Below, one piece after another: positions 52,932 to 64,000 of a DNA stretch of 64,000 nt (positions are counted from its first letter, which is position 1; each line of letters opens with the position of its first letter). The DNA is from Leucocoprinus leucothites. Taxonomy: Eukaryota > Basidiomycota > Agaricomycetes > Agaricales > Agaricaceae. The notes beneath the pieces are model-generated. The model searched no databases. It was not told where the DNA came from and saw only the letters and a list, made by a program, of their open reading frames with translations. The translations under genes and the position numbers were made by a program. The stretch spans positions 124,001 through 188,000 of the forward strand of contig JAACJO010000038.1 in NCBI GenBank assembly GCA_013368445.1, given 5' to 3'.

Positions 52932-55325
52932 ATGTCCCTGAGCGTTCGTGACTTTTTCGTCAGACTCGCTCACGACTTCTTTGATCCATATCGACGATGT
53001 CATTGGGCTGAAGATCTCAGGGGATCTGCTCCTGAACCTTGCACATCTCCACCTCAACGACCTCCTACGCCTTTGCCCCCTCAAGATATCACCTCGCTCT
53101 CTCAGCTGGCTACCACTGCGCCTCCTACTCTCCTACTGGTGTCCCCGCCTTCCACGACCCCTGCTCCTGCACTTCCTAGTATTGAGCCCCATAGTTCAAT
53201 ACATAGTCCTGCCCCTTCCCCCTCCCTAACACTAGTTCCCCCTCCTACTTTGTCTCCGCCCGGTTTGTCGTCTACTCCCTCACAGCCGCAACATTTCTAT
53301 GCATGTGAAATGTTCCCCAATGCCCAAGGGTTCATTGTGAACAATTCTCAATTCAACGAAACCTCTGTTGGTTCTGGTAAGCTTCACGGTTCCCTTGAAC
53401 CCACCCGCTGACGTGATGTGATGAATAGGCCTCGAACGACTCCTTAAATACTCCATGCCGGACGCATTCCACGACTCTGGCGTTCGCTACCCACCCCCAA
53501 AATGCCACCTTGACACTCGCAACGAGTACATCGAGCGCATCACCAATTGGGCACTGGGAACATCGGATTGTACAGAACCCATCCTCTGGATGCACGGTCC
53601 CTTTGGCGTTGATAAATCGGCTGTCGCGCAGAGCTGCGCCGAGGCCCTGGAGCGCATGAACAAACTCGCTGCTACCCTCTTCTTCTCCCGTTCCGATTCA
53701 GATCGCGACGATCCTCGACGTGTCTTTACATCCATCGCGTATCAAGTCGCTACCGTATGTCCCTCATTTGGCGAAATTGTCAGCAGGCGCATGATTGAAC
53801 ATCCTGCTCTCGCGACGAAGTCACTGTCAAAGCAGTTCGAGGATCTGCTCGTTCAACCCCTTAGTGAGGTTGATGCCACCGAGAGTGGTCTTAGTGAATA
53901 CGTTGTGGTTATTGATGGACTGGACGAGTGCCGGGGAACAGAAGGGCAGTGCGAGATTATTAAGATTGTCGCAACTTCCGCTCACAAACGTATAACACCC
54001 TTCCGCCGGTTCATTACCGGCCGCCCCGAAGACCCTATCATCCGCACCATGATTTCCTCTGCTGTATCTCTCGCTTGTTCTCGTATCGAACTTCCCGTGT
54101 CTCTTGCAATTGATCATGAGATTCTTTTCTACCTGACTGACGAGTTCAAGGTCATCCGCGAAGATCACGGCCTTCTCGAGTCGTGGCCATCAGAGGAAGA
54201 CTTTGCCCTGCTTGTTGAACGTGGCGGTGGTCTGTGGATCTATGTGTCAACCATGGTTCGCTTCGTCAAGGACGAAAACTCTCTTGGTACCAAGACCAGC
54301 TGCGTATTGTGCTCGAGTTTGCAAAGCATGTCTCTGCCATAACTGGGGTGGACAACCCGTTGGTGGAGATGGACCTCTTCTATACTCTCATTATGGAACA
54401 GGTCCCACTAAAGCTCAGAATGGTCCGGAAAATTCTCCTGGCTCTTTCTACATTAACTAGGTTTCCGTCTTCTATTGCCGCCACCCTCTGCCTTTCCGCA
54501 GGGCAGTTCCGCCATGCCTGTGCTTCCATCCAGTCAGTTGTGGAGCTGCCAGGCCCTGATCTTAAATTTGAATGTATAAAATTCTACCACGTGTCATTCC
54601 TTGATTTCATGGAAGATCCCCAGCAGTCCAAGGAACTATGTATTCGTGGTGACTTTTTGATTGATTGTCGATGGGAGCTGTTAGTGTGACTGCATAAAGT
54701 CTGCTCTTGCAGTGCAGGTACTGTGTTTCCTGACCCTATCTAGTGTTTCTTACTCTGATGAGGTCCCATGTCATCTGCAGATTCTGAACACATTATATTT
54801 CCTCCAGATATTGTTCTCCTGGAAGGTGTATTAGCTACCTATCATTACTTGTATGTTTTGGGCTGGTTTTGGAGACTTTGTGAAGTCTGCAAGCATCCAT
54901 TTGATTCTGAGACTGCTATGTCTTTTGTGGGGCTTCCATTCCAGAAAATGCTCAGATTGCTGGGTGATAGTGGCAGGTGGCTGGTCAGTGGTCATCTGGT
55001 AAGACACAATGTAAGATTCCAATACCATTTGTTTCCTTGGATTATCACTTACAATGTGACTGGTGGTTGTAGCTCCCACCTGAACTTTGTGACAAGATTA
55101 TTTGAAAGGGCAAGTGTCCAGTTCTCAGGTGCACAAGCAACAAGGATGTCTGGATTTTGGGGTATAGAGAGAATGAAATGGTTCCTGTGTGGTCTGAGCA
55201 TGCTGATAGCTTTCAGTTAACAAACAATCAAAATGTAAGTGTATGCTTGCCTTGTTATCCATCTATGTATTCTGACTGCTTTACCTCAGTGGGATGATGG
55301 CAAGTGTGTTTGTGGAGCTTGAACA
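52932..55325 (+). pseudogene. NACHT-C, frameshifted with mutated Walker A
   Basis: Same exon plan as NACHT-A (exon 1 52932-53376, exon 2 from 53429). The N-terminus is MSLSVRDFFVRLAHDFFDPYRR followed by Pro-rich sequence. The P-loop reads GPFGVDKS, with Asp in place of the conserved Gly; Walker B VVVIDGLDEC remains. One base is missing near 54287 (GGTACCAAGACC against GGTCCCGAAGACC in copy A), shifting the frame; reading continues in the +1 frame (54234-54689). A TGA replaces Trp at 54687-54689. Later exons (54780-55325) are recognisable, ending in CKCVCGA-like sequence. Confidence 0.85.
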
Positions 55326-55599
55326 CAAGATTATGATGGGGGGCAGAAACTGATATTGAGAATGCTGATAACAATGACTGGTTTAGCAGGCTAGTATTCC
55401 TTCCCTTCCAGTTGTCTCAATTATTGTCTTCTGTTTGTTGAATACATGATACATGTGTTACATTAACACACCTTACCCCTATTACAGATACTGTATAATA
55501 CAACTGTCTATTCAATTGATATCATCCACATTTGCACTCTTTCACCCTCCTGGTTCCTTGCTTCAACTGTCCACATCCTATACATTCAATCAAAATCCC
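55326..55599. other. Post-NACHT-C spacer
   Basis: Counterpart of 33275-33599: the ACACACCTTACCCCTATTACAGATACTG block is recognisable at 55465-55495. No gene. Confidence 0.5.
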
Positions 55600-57240
55600 A
55601 AATTATCAACTATTTCAAAAATCACAGTGAATTCCTGCCTGAGGTCCAATTTGAAGTTGGTACAGTTATCAAGGCCATGAAAAAGTTGATCCCATTTGTG
55701 TCTCGAAAGGCACCATCAATCTTGGCATATGAATAGAGAGCAGGTGCCCAACATGCATTGATCAGGAGTTTTATCAGAGCTCATAAGTGTTGCCCTCTAA
55801 AGTTGGATGTTGCTTCCCCATAAGACTATTTGTCAATAGCTAATAATCAATCAGCCTTCTGAGGGAGAAAAAAATGATACTGATGTTTGAACATTCCCCT
55901 CCCCACTTGGTCATATGATCATAGTGCCATTCCTCCATAAACACCAAAAGATGGGAGCCCAAATGTCTGTAGCCCTTATAAAGTGATCTCATTGGAATCC
56001 CTCTTTCCCGTATTTTTTTCCCTTTTGTGAGTAAATGTAAGTTATCAACTACTAGCCCATGGTCTAACTCACCAATTTCGAAAATAGACACACTTTGCAT
56101 GACTGCGGAAATCAGGAGCTCATTGTCACGACTGCCCATAAACTCCAAGACCTCAAGCAGCTCCTCTTCACATCCTCGGTGAAGTCGAATCGGAGGCAGG
56201 AGAAAAATGTCCAAAGAAGAACTCTGAACGACTAGCGACGGGAGAAGAGATGAATAACATCCACCATTAAAAGGAACCCTCATCGACTTACTTACCCTAG
56301 GAGAAAATTCTTGCTCCTCAATTCGCTCGAGATATGGGCTTGCTCCTACCCAAGATTGAAGTCCACGAGTCAGAAAAACGAAACCACCGTGGATACCTCC
56401 TTGCGTTATACAGTCAGAATCTTGAGTTTGCCTTTTGCATGACAAGAACAGTCGGCTTCACCAGAGAAACGGTCCGGAAGAACGAAATTGCATTCTTCCA
56501 TAACGTTGAACAAATCAGACAAGTCCTTTTCAGGATTTTGAGCTGGGCGAACAGGCTTATGTACACCAGGGACAGACGAAGGTACCAGTTGATATGCAGG
56601 AGGGGAATGCAAGGATTCAAAGGGCTGTTTGTCGACCTCCGTGGGAGTGCTTGATACTTCTATAGTGGTATGAAATGGGATTTGCTCAATAGAGATGTCC
56701 TCTGGGACGTCGTAAGCGGCTTTAGGCTCCCTCTCAGTTTCAGTCTGCTTTCCCTTCACCTTATTCTGGCGATCTTCCTTAGTGATCTCCTCGATATCCT
56801 TCGCCTTGTGTTGCATCCTCTCTTTCGCGGGCCGAGACCCCTCAAGAACATTTCTAGTCCCCTTGTCCCCAACCACACCCGCATCCGATATCTCGGAAGC
56901 CTCGTTACCATCCATCATGTCACTCCTGAAATAATAATCAAGCACTAGGAAACGGTTTCATTAATCAATCTTATGTCACCTTCCTGAGTAGGAGAGACAC
57001 TTACCATCGTCAAACATATCATCGCTATCCAATGACTCCATGTCCTTTTCATGACCTACCTCCTCAACTCCTTCAGCGCCCTCCACTCCAGCCACATCGC
57101 ACTTCCCGTCCCCAACATAGTAGACAGATATAGCCGAAGATGCGACGGACCGTCCTTCACTCAAACAGTTATTATTCTCCGCAATCGTGGTATCCGCAGA
57201 GAGGACAAGCCCCTAACCGAAATCAGAGTCGTTTGACGTT
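55600..57240 (-). pseudogene. HypX-C, degraded copy, convergent with NACHT-C
   Basis: Minus-strand homologue of HypX. A 179-aa segment (56406-56945) contains MLDYYFRSDMMDGNEASEI, the charged helix region and LFNVMEECNFVLPD. A second segment (55840-56445) holds FLLPPIRLHRGCEEELLEVL and the GSHLLVFMEEWHYDHMTKW exon. The acidic exon is at 57000-57230. The 3' C-terminal exon (55600-55840) is reduced to fragments. Intron positions agree with copy A, and the short intron lacking the 170-bp insertion is present (56946-57004). Stops and shifts suggest loss of function, though long open stretches remain. Confidence 0.65.
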
Positions 57241-58940
57241 CGACCAGGACCTGCACCGCTGTCCTTAACATTTCATCGTCTCGGAAATATTAGAGGGAGC
57301 GAAGGCTATTATAGTTATGGCTGCCTCTTATCCAGTGGTATATTCTAAAATGTTCACTTTAGTTGTCGAATGAAAGCCAGAATGTGAGTGTGGACCTACA
57401 AGATCAATGACTCGTAAGGTAGTCAAATTAAGCTAAAATACAGGTGGATAACTCGACCTGTCGACCGTCCAAATTGTCTAATCCCTTCAGCCTTCTGCTG
57501 CAGCAGGAATGACTCATGCAACCTCCGGGTCATTCTCCCTGCTTGATGAGCATGAGTACATACAAAACACCTAGACAACGTGAACAGAGACGATCGTTGA
57601 AGTCTGCATGGGGTTTCGAAGCGGGTGGTGTCACGCGCATGTTTACAGGCATACATGCAGTGAAGAGGTGATGAAGGAAGATGTGCATAGAGTGCAAAAT
57701 GGGCCTTCGCGAGGAGAAGAGCTTTTTAATGTCAACGGCTGGGACTGTCAAAGCTGTTGAGGGAGACGGCTCAAGCCGTTCTCCCTTCGAGTGCTCTTTC
57801 GATTAATTTCGCTTCGAGAGGCGAATTCGGCGCAAAGTACTCCACCTGAGGGGTGGAGGTTGTTCTGTTCCAGTCGAGGGGCCGAGTACCTATCTATAGT
57901 AAAACCTCAGGTCGTCGTGTGTAGTAATACAGCATAAGTATGTCCAACGGCCACATTCCCGAAGGAAACACATCTCAACGTTCCTCGCGCTGGCGGACAA
58001 ATCTTGCCTCTATTACAAACGTTGCATACACACTCTCGTCCATTGACATGATCTACACCCGCACAGTTCCACCTTCCCGCTTCACTATAAGGGCCCCCGT
58101 CCATACTTCTTCATACATTACCTCTGAATAGGCACTACGACAAAATGTGTGCGAGCGTTATGATACAAGAGCACCACTTTTTCCAGTCGTGCCTTCATCG
58201 AACGATGAAGACGCAAAGAAACCCCAAATTCCATGGGAACATGAGAACATAGCGCCGAGTCGAGTATTCGAAAAGTTTCTCACCTTTGGGTGACATCCTC
58301 ACAGTAGCGTCCGATAAAGGTGCTCAAATTCATTTCGTCGACTAGTTGTCCAGTGCTAGACATGCCATAGGACTAATCAAGTGCTCTTCGAGTGGGGGAG
58401 TGTAGCTGGTACGGCGTAGTTCGATAGCTCTTTGTCTACAAGCGTGTTGGGGACAAGGGTGCAGGCACGGGAGCACACCTCGCGGTGCTGAGACAGATGC
58501 GGAAATGTAACCGTGAGGCGATGGAAAGATGAGGGAGAGCGAGGCCAGAAGCGAAATGTAAGAAATGCTAGGAAGAGCTGTCAGCCAATGAGACGGTTAC
58601 TGTATATTCGACGATAAACTCACCTTCCTTCTATCCGTTTACACAGCGTGCTATCCACGATCGTATTCTTGTGTGCAAGGACATAAGAGGCTGAGGCTCA
58701 AACGTCGGCACAAGCACTATCCCAGGGCGTAGTTATTGCATGTTATCAATTGAGCGGCGGTCCACGGCCTACAGCATCATCTATGTCAGTTGGAGAGTGG
58801 CGTGGGACGTGAGTAACGTACCTCCTATGAAACGATCTCCCCAACTTGGTACCACACTCTGTCGATCATCCAAATTATGAAGTTCCTCCAATCCTCTACT
58901 CCGGCCTGGATGTCTGCAGCACAAACGAATCCTAGGCGCT
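57241..58940. other. Duplicated non-coding blocks after HypX-C
   Basis: 57440-57660 (minus) is another KLRR-like/QQKAEGIRQFGRSTG exon-like repeat. 57910-58130, 58240-58560, 58600-58730 and 58795-58930 match 50960-51150, 51230-51600, 52080-52210 and 52280-52440 in order, so this is a shortened copy of the 50960-52440 block lacking about 400 bp (51650-52080). No intact gene. Confidence 0.55.
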
Positions 58941-59059
58941 GCGCTCTCCACTTTGCCGAGCACAGAGCACACGATGGGGGTCAGGATGATGGGGGTAGAG
59001 GTGACCACCGAGATTTGTGTGGAGGTGTGAGACGGGTGTGTTGCGTGCAGGTTCGACCT

Positions 59060-59590
59060 TAATTCACTGGAGAACTGGGTTCACTCCCAGCTGAGATTGC
59101 AGTTATGAGTCAGAAGAACAAAACTGCCATAGATATCTTGTTGTGCTATACAGCTATCAAAGCCTAAATCTTTAATTTCCTGTGGATAATAACAATCAGA
59201 TTCACAAGGGAAGAGCGAAATTGCATTCTTCCATGAAGTTTAACAACCTGGACAAGTCTTCTTCAGTATTTTAAGCCAGACGAACGGGCTTATACGCATG
59301 AGGGATAGGCGAGGACAGTAGTCGATACCCAGGAGGAGAATACATGAATTCGGAGGGCTGGTCCCCTGCTTCTACAACTCCTACTCCTGTGCTGCCTCAT
59401 GGTGAGCCCCCTAAGCCAGCACCTACTCGTCTTCACCTTCCCCAGCTCCAATACGGATCGCAACGAGCCTGGACGCGTATTTACACCCATTGCATATCAA
59501 ATTATGTACATCTTTATCTCCTACAATATTATCATTTGCAGCTCAACCTACAATTCTCTTGTGGATTACAGGGCGAATTAGAATAATGTA
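59060..59590. pseudogene. Chimeric remnant: HypX fragment joined to NACHT fragment
   Basis: 59080-59365 matches HypX (minus sense; the FMEECDFILPD exon region near 59225-59250). At about 59365 the sequence switches to plus-sense NACHT Pro-rich sequence (STTPTPVLPHGEPPKPAPT, 59373-59430) and then to the SDRDDPxRVFTPIAYQI segment (59455-59505). At about 59505 it switches again to the repeat block. Both joins are without visible target duplication. Confidence 0.65.
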
Positions 59591-60431
59591 CTATATCAGG
59601 AAGGCCAACCAGAGAAAGTTGTGACAGGGACCTGCCGAACGATAGGCTGAGCACTTATGGCCAGAACAAACAGAAAGCCTTGAATGCGCTCTTTGCAGTA
59701 CTCCTCAGTGGGAATGTGGCCGCGTACCCTTAATTAATAGCCATACGCCTTTATGAGCTTTGTGTGCGGACGAAAGAAACCATAAGGGACTTACGGCCAC
59801 GGCTTGAACGAGGTATTTTAGTATTCGATGCTTCGGATATGGGATCACGGTATAACTAGCCGAATCGTGGTTGCACCAGAAGAATGCTTTTTTATCTCCT
59901 CGTCCTAGAACGTACGAGGACGCTGGACAAGCAGGGCGGCGAGTGCTGTACGCTCGATCGATACCGTATGAGATTGAACTGCGATCACGTATGGGGTGGA
60001 CGATTTTGTTTCGTAGACTGTCGGGCAGCTAGGAGATCTCTTGTTAGGCGTGGTGTACGAGTATCCAAGATATTTTTGACTGAGTCACCTTTTTTACTAT
60101 TATGTCCACCGCACGAAGGGGTAATCCACCAAAGTCAATAGTCAATTCCCCGAACATGCAGAGTTTGTGGAAATTGAAATCTCGTAGCACAGAAGCAAAT
60201 CGGTTGTCCAAAGGCAAGAGATAGAGGATTTTGCAGAAACCATTAACGATATCTTGGTATGCTCTCGGCTGCGCTGAGTCAACCGCAGTGCTTGTTTCAT
60301 CTACCAGATAGGTTAGTTATAGCCGCTTTACCCCGTTGAAGATTAATTTTACTCACTCCCCATCAAGCCCGTAGAGTGTGTTTCATTCAGCCGCCGTAGA
60401 AGTTCTTCCCGAAATGTAAGCGCGGGAGAAG
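59495..60431. repeat. Duplicated repeat block, copy 2, and spacer
   Basis: 59495-59930 matches 36690-37090. From 59940 to 60431 no homologue or gene is recognised; an open plus frame at 59884-60141 lacks any supporting motif. Confidence 0.5.
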
Positions 60432-61795
60432 CTAACACGCAAAAGTCCCCGAGAATGCTGTGTCGGATACGAAATCCAGCAGGGAGGAATGAAAGAATGT
60501 TATGGAGCAATCGTCAGCAACCTGTATGACTGGACTCAGAGCTGCGCAAGCACTTTGGAATTGGGACTCCGAGAGGGAAAGGAAGGATAAGAGACGCTGG
60601 CCGCTGAGGGTGATCATTCGGAGGCAGCCAGCCAATAAAATTCGTTGGGCAGATGGAAGAAGGTCTAGAGGAATACGTTCCACGACGAGTGTGTAGAGCT
60701 GATAAAGGCCCCTGAGATGGTGCCCCCGGATCGACTGAGATAAATATCTCGGTAGTCGGAGGATTGTTCGTAGATTCTCGTCGGGTGCGTGCATGGTCGA
60801 TTTGTCGATGAACTGAATAGCCGCGCTCGCATAGATCGGCAATCCCGCGGAAAGGTCAAGGAGGGCGCGGACGTCCTGCTCCGATGGCCATGATTGTGGC
60901 AGGCCATGTTTGTGTCCGATTTTCCTGAGCTCGTCCACCAAGAAAGAGCCAATTTCGTGGTCGAATTGCCGGGAGATGCTGAGTTCCAGCTGAAAAGTAT
61001 AGGATAATATGTTTGGGATGTCGAATGTGTTGAGCAGCTGAGGCTCTGGTCGACCGAGGAATAGCCAACGGAACGGAGTACTTCGTTCACGTACTGATTG
61101 AGCGATAATCTTGACAATGTTTTCCTGTGCCCGTTCATCGGCACATTCCTCGAGACCGTCTATGATAACGATAGGTTCATCTAGAAACCATCCCTTATCC
61201 TTCACATCTCTCAGGGGCCTGACGAAAAGCTCATAAAATTGCTGAGATAGTGATTTCTCGTAGATGAGAGGGTTTTGGCGAACGATCTCATCCACGGAGG
61301 TGGCGTAGAGCTTGATGCGAAGGGAAAGCTGATAAGAGATGGATGGAAAGAAATGGCTGGGATTATTCGTGTGACCGATTTGAGAAAATCGGAAGAAAGC
61401 GCCCAGTTTGGGACCAAGGCTATCGGCGAAGGAGTGCGCCAGGGCTGACTTTCCTATACCAGCTGGCCCACACACCCAGGAAATACGCTTGGCGTTAATT
61501 GTGTTCTTTGCGCCCCACTGCCTAAGTCGTTCCAAATAGTGGCATGGTGAATAGGTGTATCGAAGGATTGAGTTATGGGTCTCTTCTGCGACGGGGAAGT
61601 CTAGTAGAAATCCTCGTCGTAGGTCTACTGCACAAGTGTCAGACACCATTGAAATTGATAAATAACCATATTGAACTTACCGGACGGTTTACCGCTGCTG
61701 GCTTCTGAGCCCTCCAAGTCAACAGATGTGTCCGCGGTGTAAGATCCTTCAGTCACTTCAGATGAGTGAGCTGTCTCAACTTCTTCCAAAGACAT
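60432..61795 (-). CDS. NACHT-D, divergent NLR-like STAND NTPase
   Basis: Two exons on the minus strand: 61681-61795 and 60432-61627 (53-nt intron), encoding 436 aa. It has a short acidic N-terminus (MSLEEVETAHSSE), CGPAGIGKSALAHSFAD (Walker A), IVIIDGLEECADE (Walker B, Glu for the usual Asp) and WLFLGRPEPQLL (sensor region). It lacks the Pro-rich N-terminus and FHDSGVRYPPP lead-in of the A-C family. The frame ends TAFSGTFAC-stop, but an overlapping frame continues DFCVLASPALTFREELLRRLNE, which aligns with GDFLIACRRELLEWLY of NACHT-A. A one-base change near 60455 may have truncated it. Confidence 0.8.
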
Positions 61796-63401
61796 AGGAC
61801 GGCAAGTTTGCTGCTATCGGTGCTGGAATGTATGTCAATTATAGAGGCAGGGACGGCACTGCCCTTTTTCTAGTGTTTCCCAATAGGCTTTAACAAGCTC
61901 CATTCTTGTCGGCTCGCGAAATGGTATACCCGTCCTGAAGTATATTTGGTGTGCGCTGCGCCGCGAGTCATCGAGCTGCAAATGCCTTGTCAGGCTTCAT
62001 CCCATCCCAAACGGCCCGGTCTTCTTCCACTTGTCACCGGGCGCATCTGCCACCGGAGGAATATAATCAGCAGATGGCTAATAACATATACTTTCTAGGT
62101 GAGGTGAAACCAAACGATGACCCATGCTGGCAGATGGCGCTTGTTTTTAGTCCATCACAGTCACGGGGACCAGTACTTGTGGATTGGGAGCCTCTGCCTA
62201 CTGGACCGAGTTCACTGTTTCGGCTACCATACTCGCGATAAGGCTGTGCAACTTCAGAAAAAAAGTTCTTGATAAAGTGGATATAGTCTGTAGAATGATG
62301 CTGTGCGTTGTCTCCTGACCCTTCACATCTTTCTCTGATGATGAGCAGAATAAAAAGCATCCTTCACACATGCTCTTTGGCAAATCTGAGGTCAGGAAAT
62401 GGTGTTTTTGAGTTCTGCGCTTTCCACTGTAACAATCGTCTGGGCTCTTTAGTCAGTGAGTTCATGTCACACATTCCGGTCCGTTGACAAATTAGTATGG
62501 CTGCCTAGGCCCAAGGAGCTAGTACTGTTACACCGCACAATGTAGCCCCTCCGATCCGAAAGAGATGATACCAGTGGTTCACGCACCTCGCTATCATACT
62601 GTTTCCAATTTTTCGCCCGGGCATTGGCATTAATGGAGGATGGAAATTCATGACGGGCTGGTTGACTGTGTGTGTGTGTGTGGTGGGGAGGAGATAAAGG
62701 GATCGACCTGACCACATGCTATCAGGCGATCAACCAAATTGTGGTGTACGTGCCGAGTCCGATGGGAAGTCACCTAGGAACCAGTTCCTCGAAATACATA
62801 AAGATTGTTAATCAAGTTATAAAAAGCCCTTCGGAGTACTTGAAGGTTTCAGCGACAAGACCGTGACCTCCTGTAAGTCGCCTGACCTACGATAATAATA
62901 CCCCAGATATTCCACCACACCTGGTAGAGTACACGGGACATCCTGACTGAAATACTTTCCTGTGCGATCCCTCATCGAATTTGCTTTATGACAGGAAATA
63001 ACTCTCGCGAGGGACAGAGTGAAAATGAAGATTTAGGTTTGGAAGCAGGTTATCCGCTGCATCGCCTTCCGGGTCAGCCACTGACCGCCACGAGTAAATA
63101 TAGGGCATAAACATATCGAGCTTAAATTTCCAACCGCTTTTTGATCAAAGGATCCGAGGCGTATGAAGATAACAGAGTCAAGCGCTCGCCGCATTGCCTC
63201 CTCCAGTCACCGAAGCAGCTCGGATGATCGTTAAAGAACACTCGGCCGGGTGTCAACGTGTCAGGCTTAAATCCAACACCTCCATACACCGACCCGAGGT
63301 ACCAAAATGATACGAAATAGTTCTAAAACTGAAGCAATCGCTTCATCGCCTCTTTTTGTTTATTCAAAAACCAACAAAAATTATTCATTCTCATATCTAC
63401 C
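61796..63401. other. Intergenic; duplicated block at 62285-62620 and a TG repeat
   Basis: 62285-62620 matches 37170-37470 (for example GGCAAATCTGAGGTCAGGAAAT). A TG microsatellite is at 62667-62681. The rest, including 62700-63400, shows no gene or motif I can support. Confidence 0.5.
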
Positions 63402-63557
63402 TCAAAACGTCCGTAACACCGTCACATCGTCCTGTCCATTAACACCCAAACCATCCGCAGAATCGGAAAGAAACGACGCAACGACATAAGCACCATTCAC
63501 GGCTCCTCCTTTAACAGTCAACCATCGACCGAATTGATGCTCTTGTCCAGTTTCCAG
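63402..63557 (-). CDS. Last exon of an unrecognised minus-strand gene (partial)
   Basis: After an acceptor (AATAG at 63558-63562) the minus strand reads LETGQEHQFGRWLTVKGG, AVNGAYVVASFLSDSADGLG and VNGQDDVTVLRTF, then TGA: 51 codons ending at 63402. The composition is protein-like, and pyrimidine-rich sequence lies upstream. A donor-like CTTCTG|GTACGTGCG at about 63927 suggests further exons to the right. No domain recognised; the gene extends towards or beyond the window end. Confidence 0.35.
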   Translation of the reverse strand: METGQEHQFGRWLTVKGGAVNGAYVVASFLSDSADGLGVNGQDDVTVLRTF

Positions 63558-64000
63558 CTATTATAAACGTAATCGGAGAAGACGAAAGAACGTGCATCGA
63601 TGAGGATGAGGTGAGGAAATGGAGTAGAGTGTGTGGAAGCCATGAGGACCCAGATCCGGGTATTGTTACTGTAACGGAAGCGGGGGTAATGAGGCGGCGG
63701 CGGCAATGGTGGAGTTTGATGCGGGAGTGGGTGGGGGATAGAGGTCAGGAACAATTTTGGAGGTGGGATAAGTTGGACAGAGTCGATAACACCGGGTATG
63801 GGTATGTTTCCAGTGATTTGAGCTCGGATCGAGTTTCTATAGTCTGATTTGACCATTCCATGAACCTATAAACAGCGCGTCAAGAGGGGAAATCTTGCAA
63901 GGAGATATGAATTTGTGCGCACGTACCAGAAGTGAAGAGATCGGAGTAGGGTAGGGCGGCTAGAGCTATTATCCAGCGTGGTATTGGATTAGACCTTTGG

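Noticed and set aside
59884..60141. 85-aa plus-strand frame
   Set aside because: No domain and no homologous frame in the duplicated block; likely chance.
62667..62681. TG microsatellite as a subtelomeric marker
   Set aside because: It is short and isolated, with no telomere-type repeats nearby.

Overview
The window comes from a filamentous basidiomycete, most likely an Agaricomycete. The evidence is: introns of 44-81 nt with GT..AG ends in nearly every gene, several fungal housekeeping genes, a family of proline-rich NACHT (NLR-like) proteins, a chromodomain Ty3/gypsy element, and Tc1/mariner and DUF6589-type repeats that are characteristic of mushroom-forming fungi. The genus cannot be called from the sequence. 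All exon structures were derived by eye from reading frames, splice dinucleotides and family conservation.

Region 1 (1-18037) is a transposon graveyard. Outer long terminal repeats (1-482, cut by the window edge, and 9351-12171) enclose a decayed gag-like region and a decayed chromodomain Ty3/gypsy element on the minus strand (about 1232-6782). The right LTR is itself interrupted by a 556-bp solo LTR with a 5-bp target duplication, and that solo LTR is interrupted by a 1593-bp Tc1-like element. A second Tc1-like copy of the same length, in the opposite orientation and with an open transposase, lies at 12761-14353. A 3.1-kb intron-containing IS630/mariner-type element follows at 14934-18037.

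Region 2 (18447-27005) is a normal gene-dense stretch: a Dal5/Tna1-type MFS transporter, a putatively myristoylated CaMK-type kinase, HMG-CoA lyase (with a 6-nt exon and a C-terminal SKL), a VIT1/CCC1-type transporter, and the ribosome-assembly factor RPF2. The last two are divergent across 173 bp.

Region 3 (27313-62620) is a birth-and-death cluster built by repeated segmental duplication. The recurring unit is an unrecognised multi-exon gene (here HypX, minus strand) and a NACHT gene (plus strand). Copies: HypX-A/NACHT-A (27313-33274, apparently intact), RPF2 pseudogene/HypX-B/NACHT-B (37479-44664), NACHT-C/HypX-C (52932-57240, broken), and several truncated or chimeric remnants (33600-34110, 35827-36800, 57900-58930, 59060-59590). 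A divergent NACHT gene lies at 60432-61795.

Just after the NACHT-B stop codon sits the most interesting object: a 6123-bp mobile element (44690-50812) with 272-bp near-identical terminal inverted repeats and a 9-bp target duplication. It carries a RecQ-like helicase gene on one strand and a DUF6589-type gene on the other, both inactivated mainly by TGA/TAG codons that C-to-T change would explain. Region 4 (62620-64000) holds little beyond the 3' end of an unrecognised minus-strand gene.
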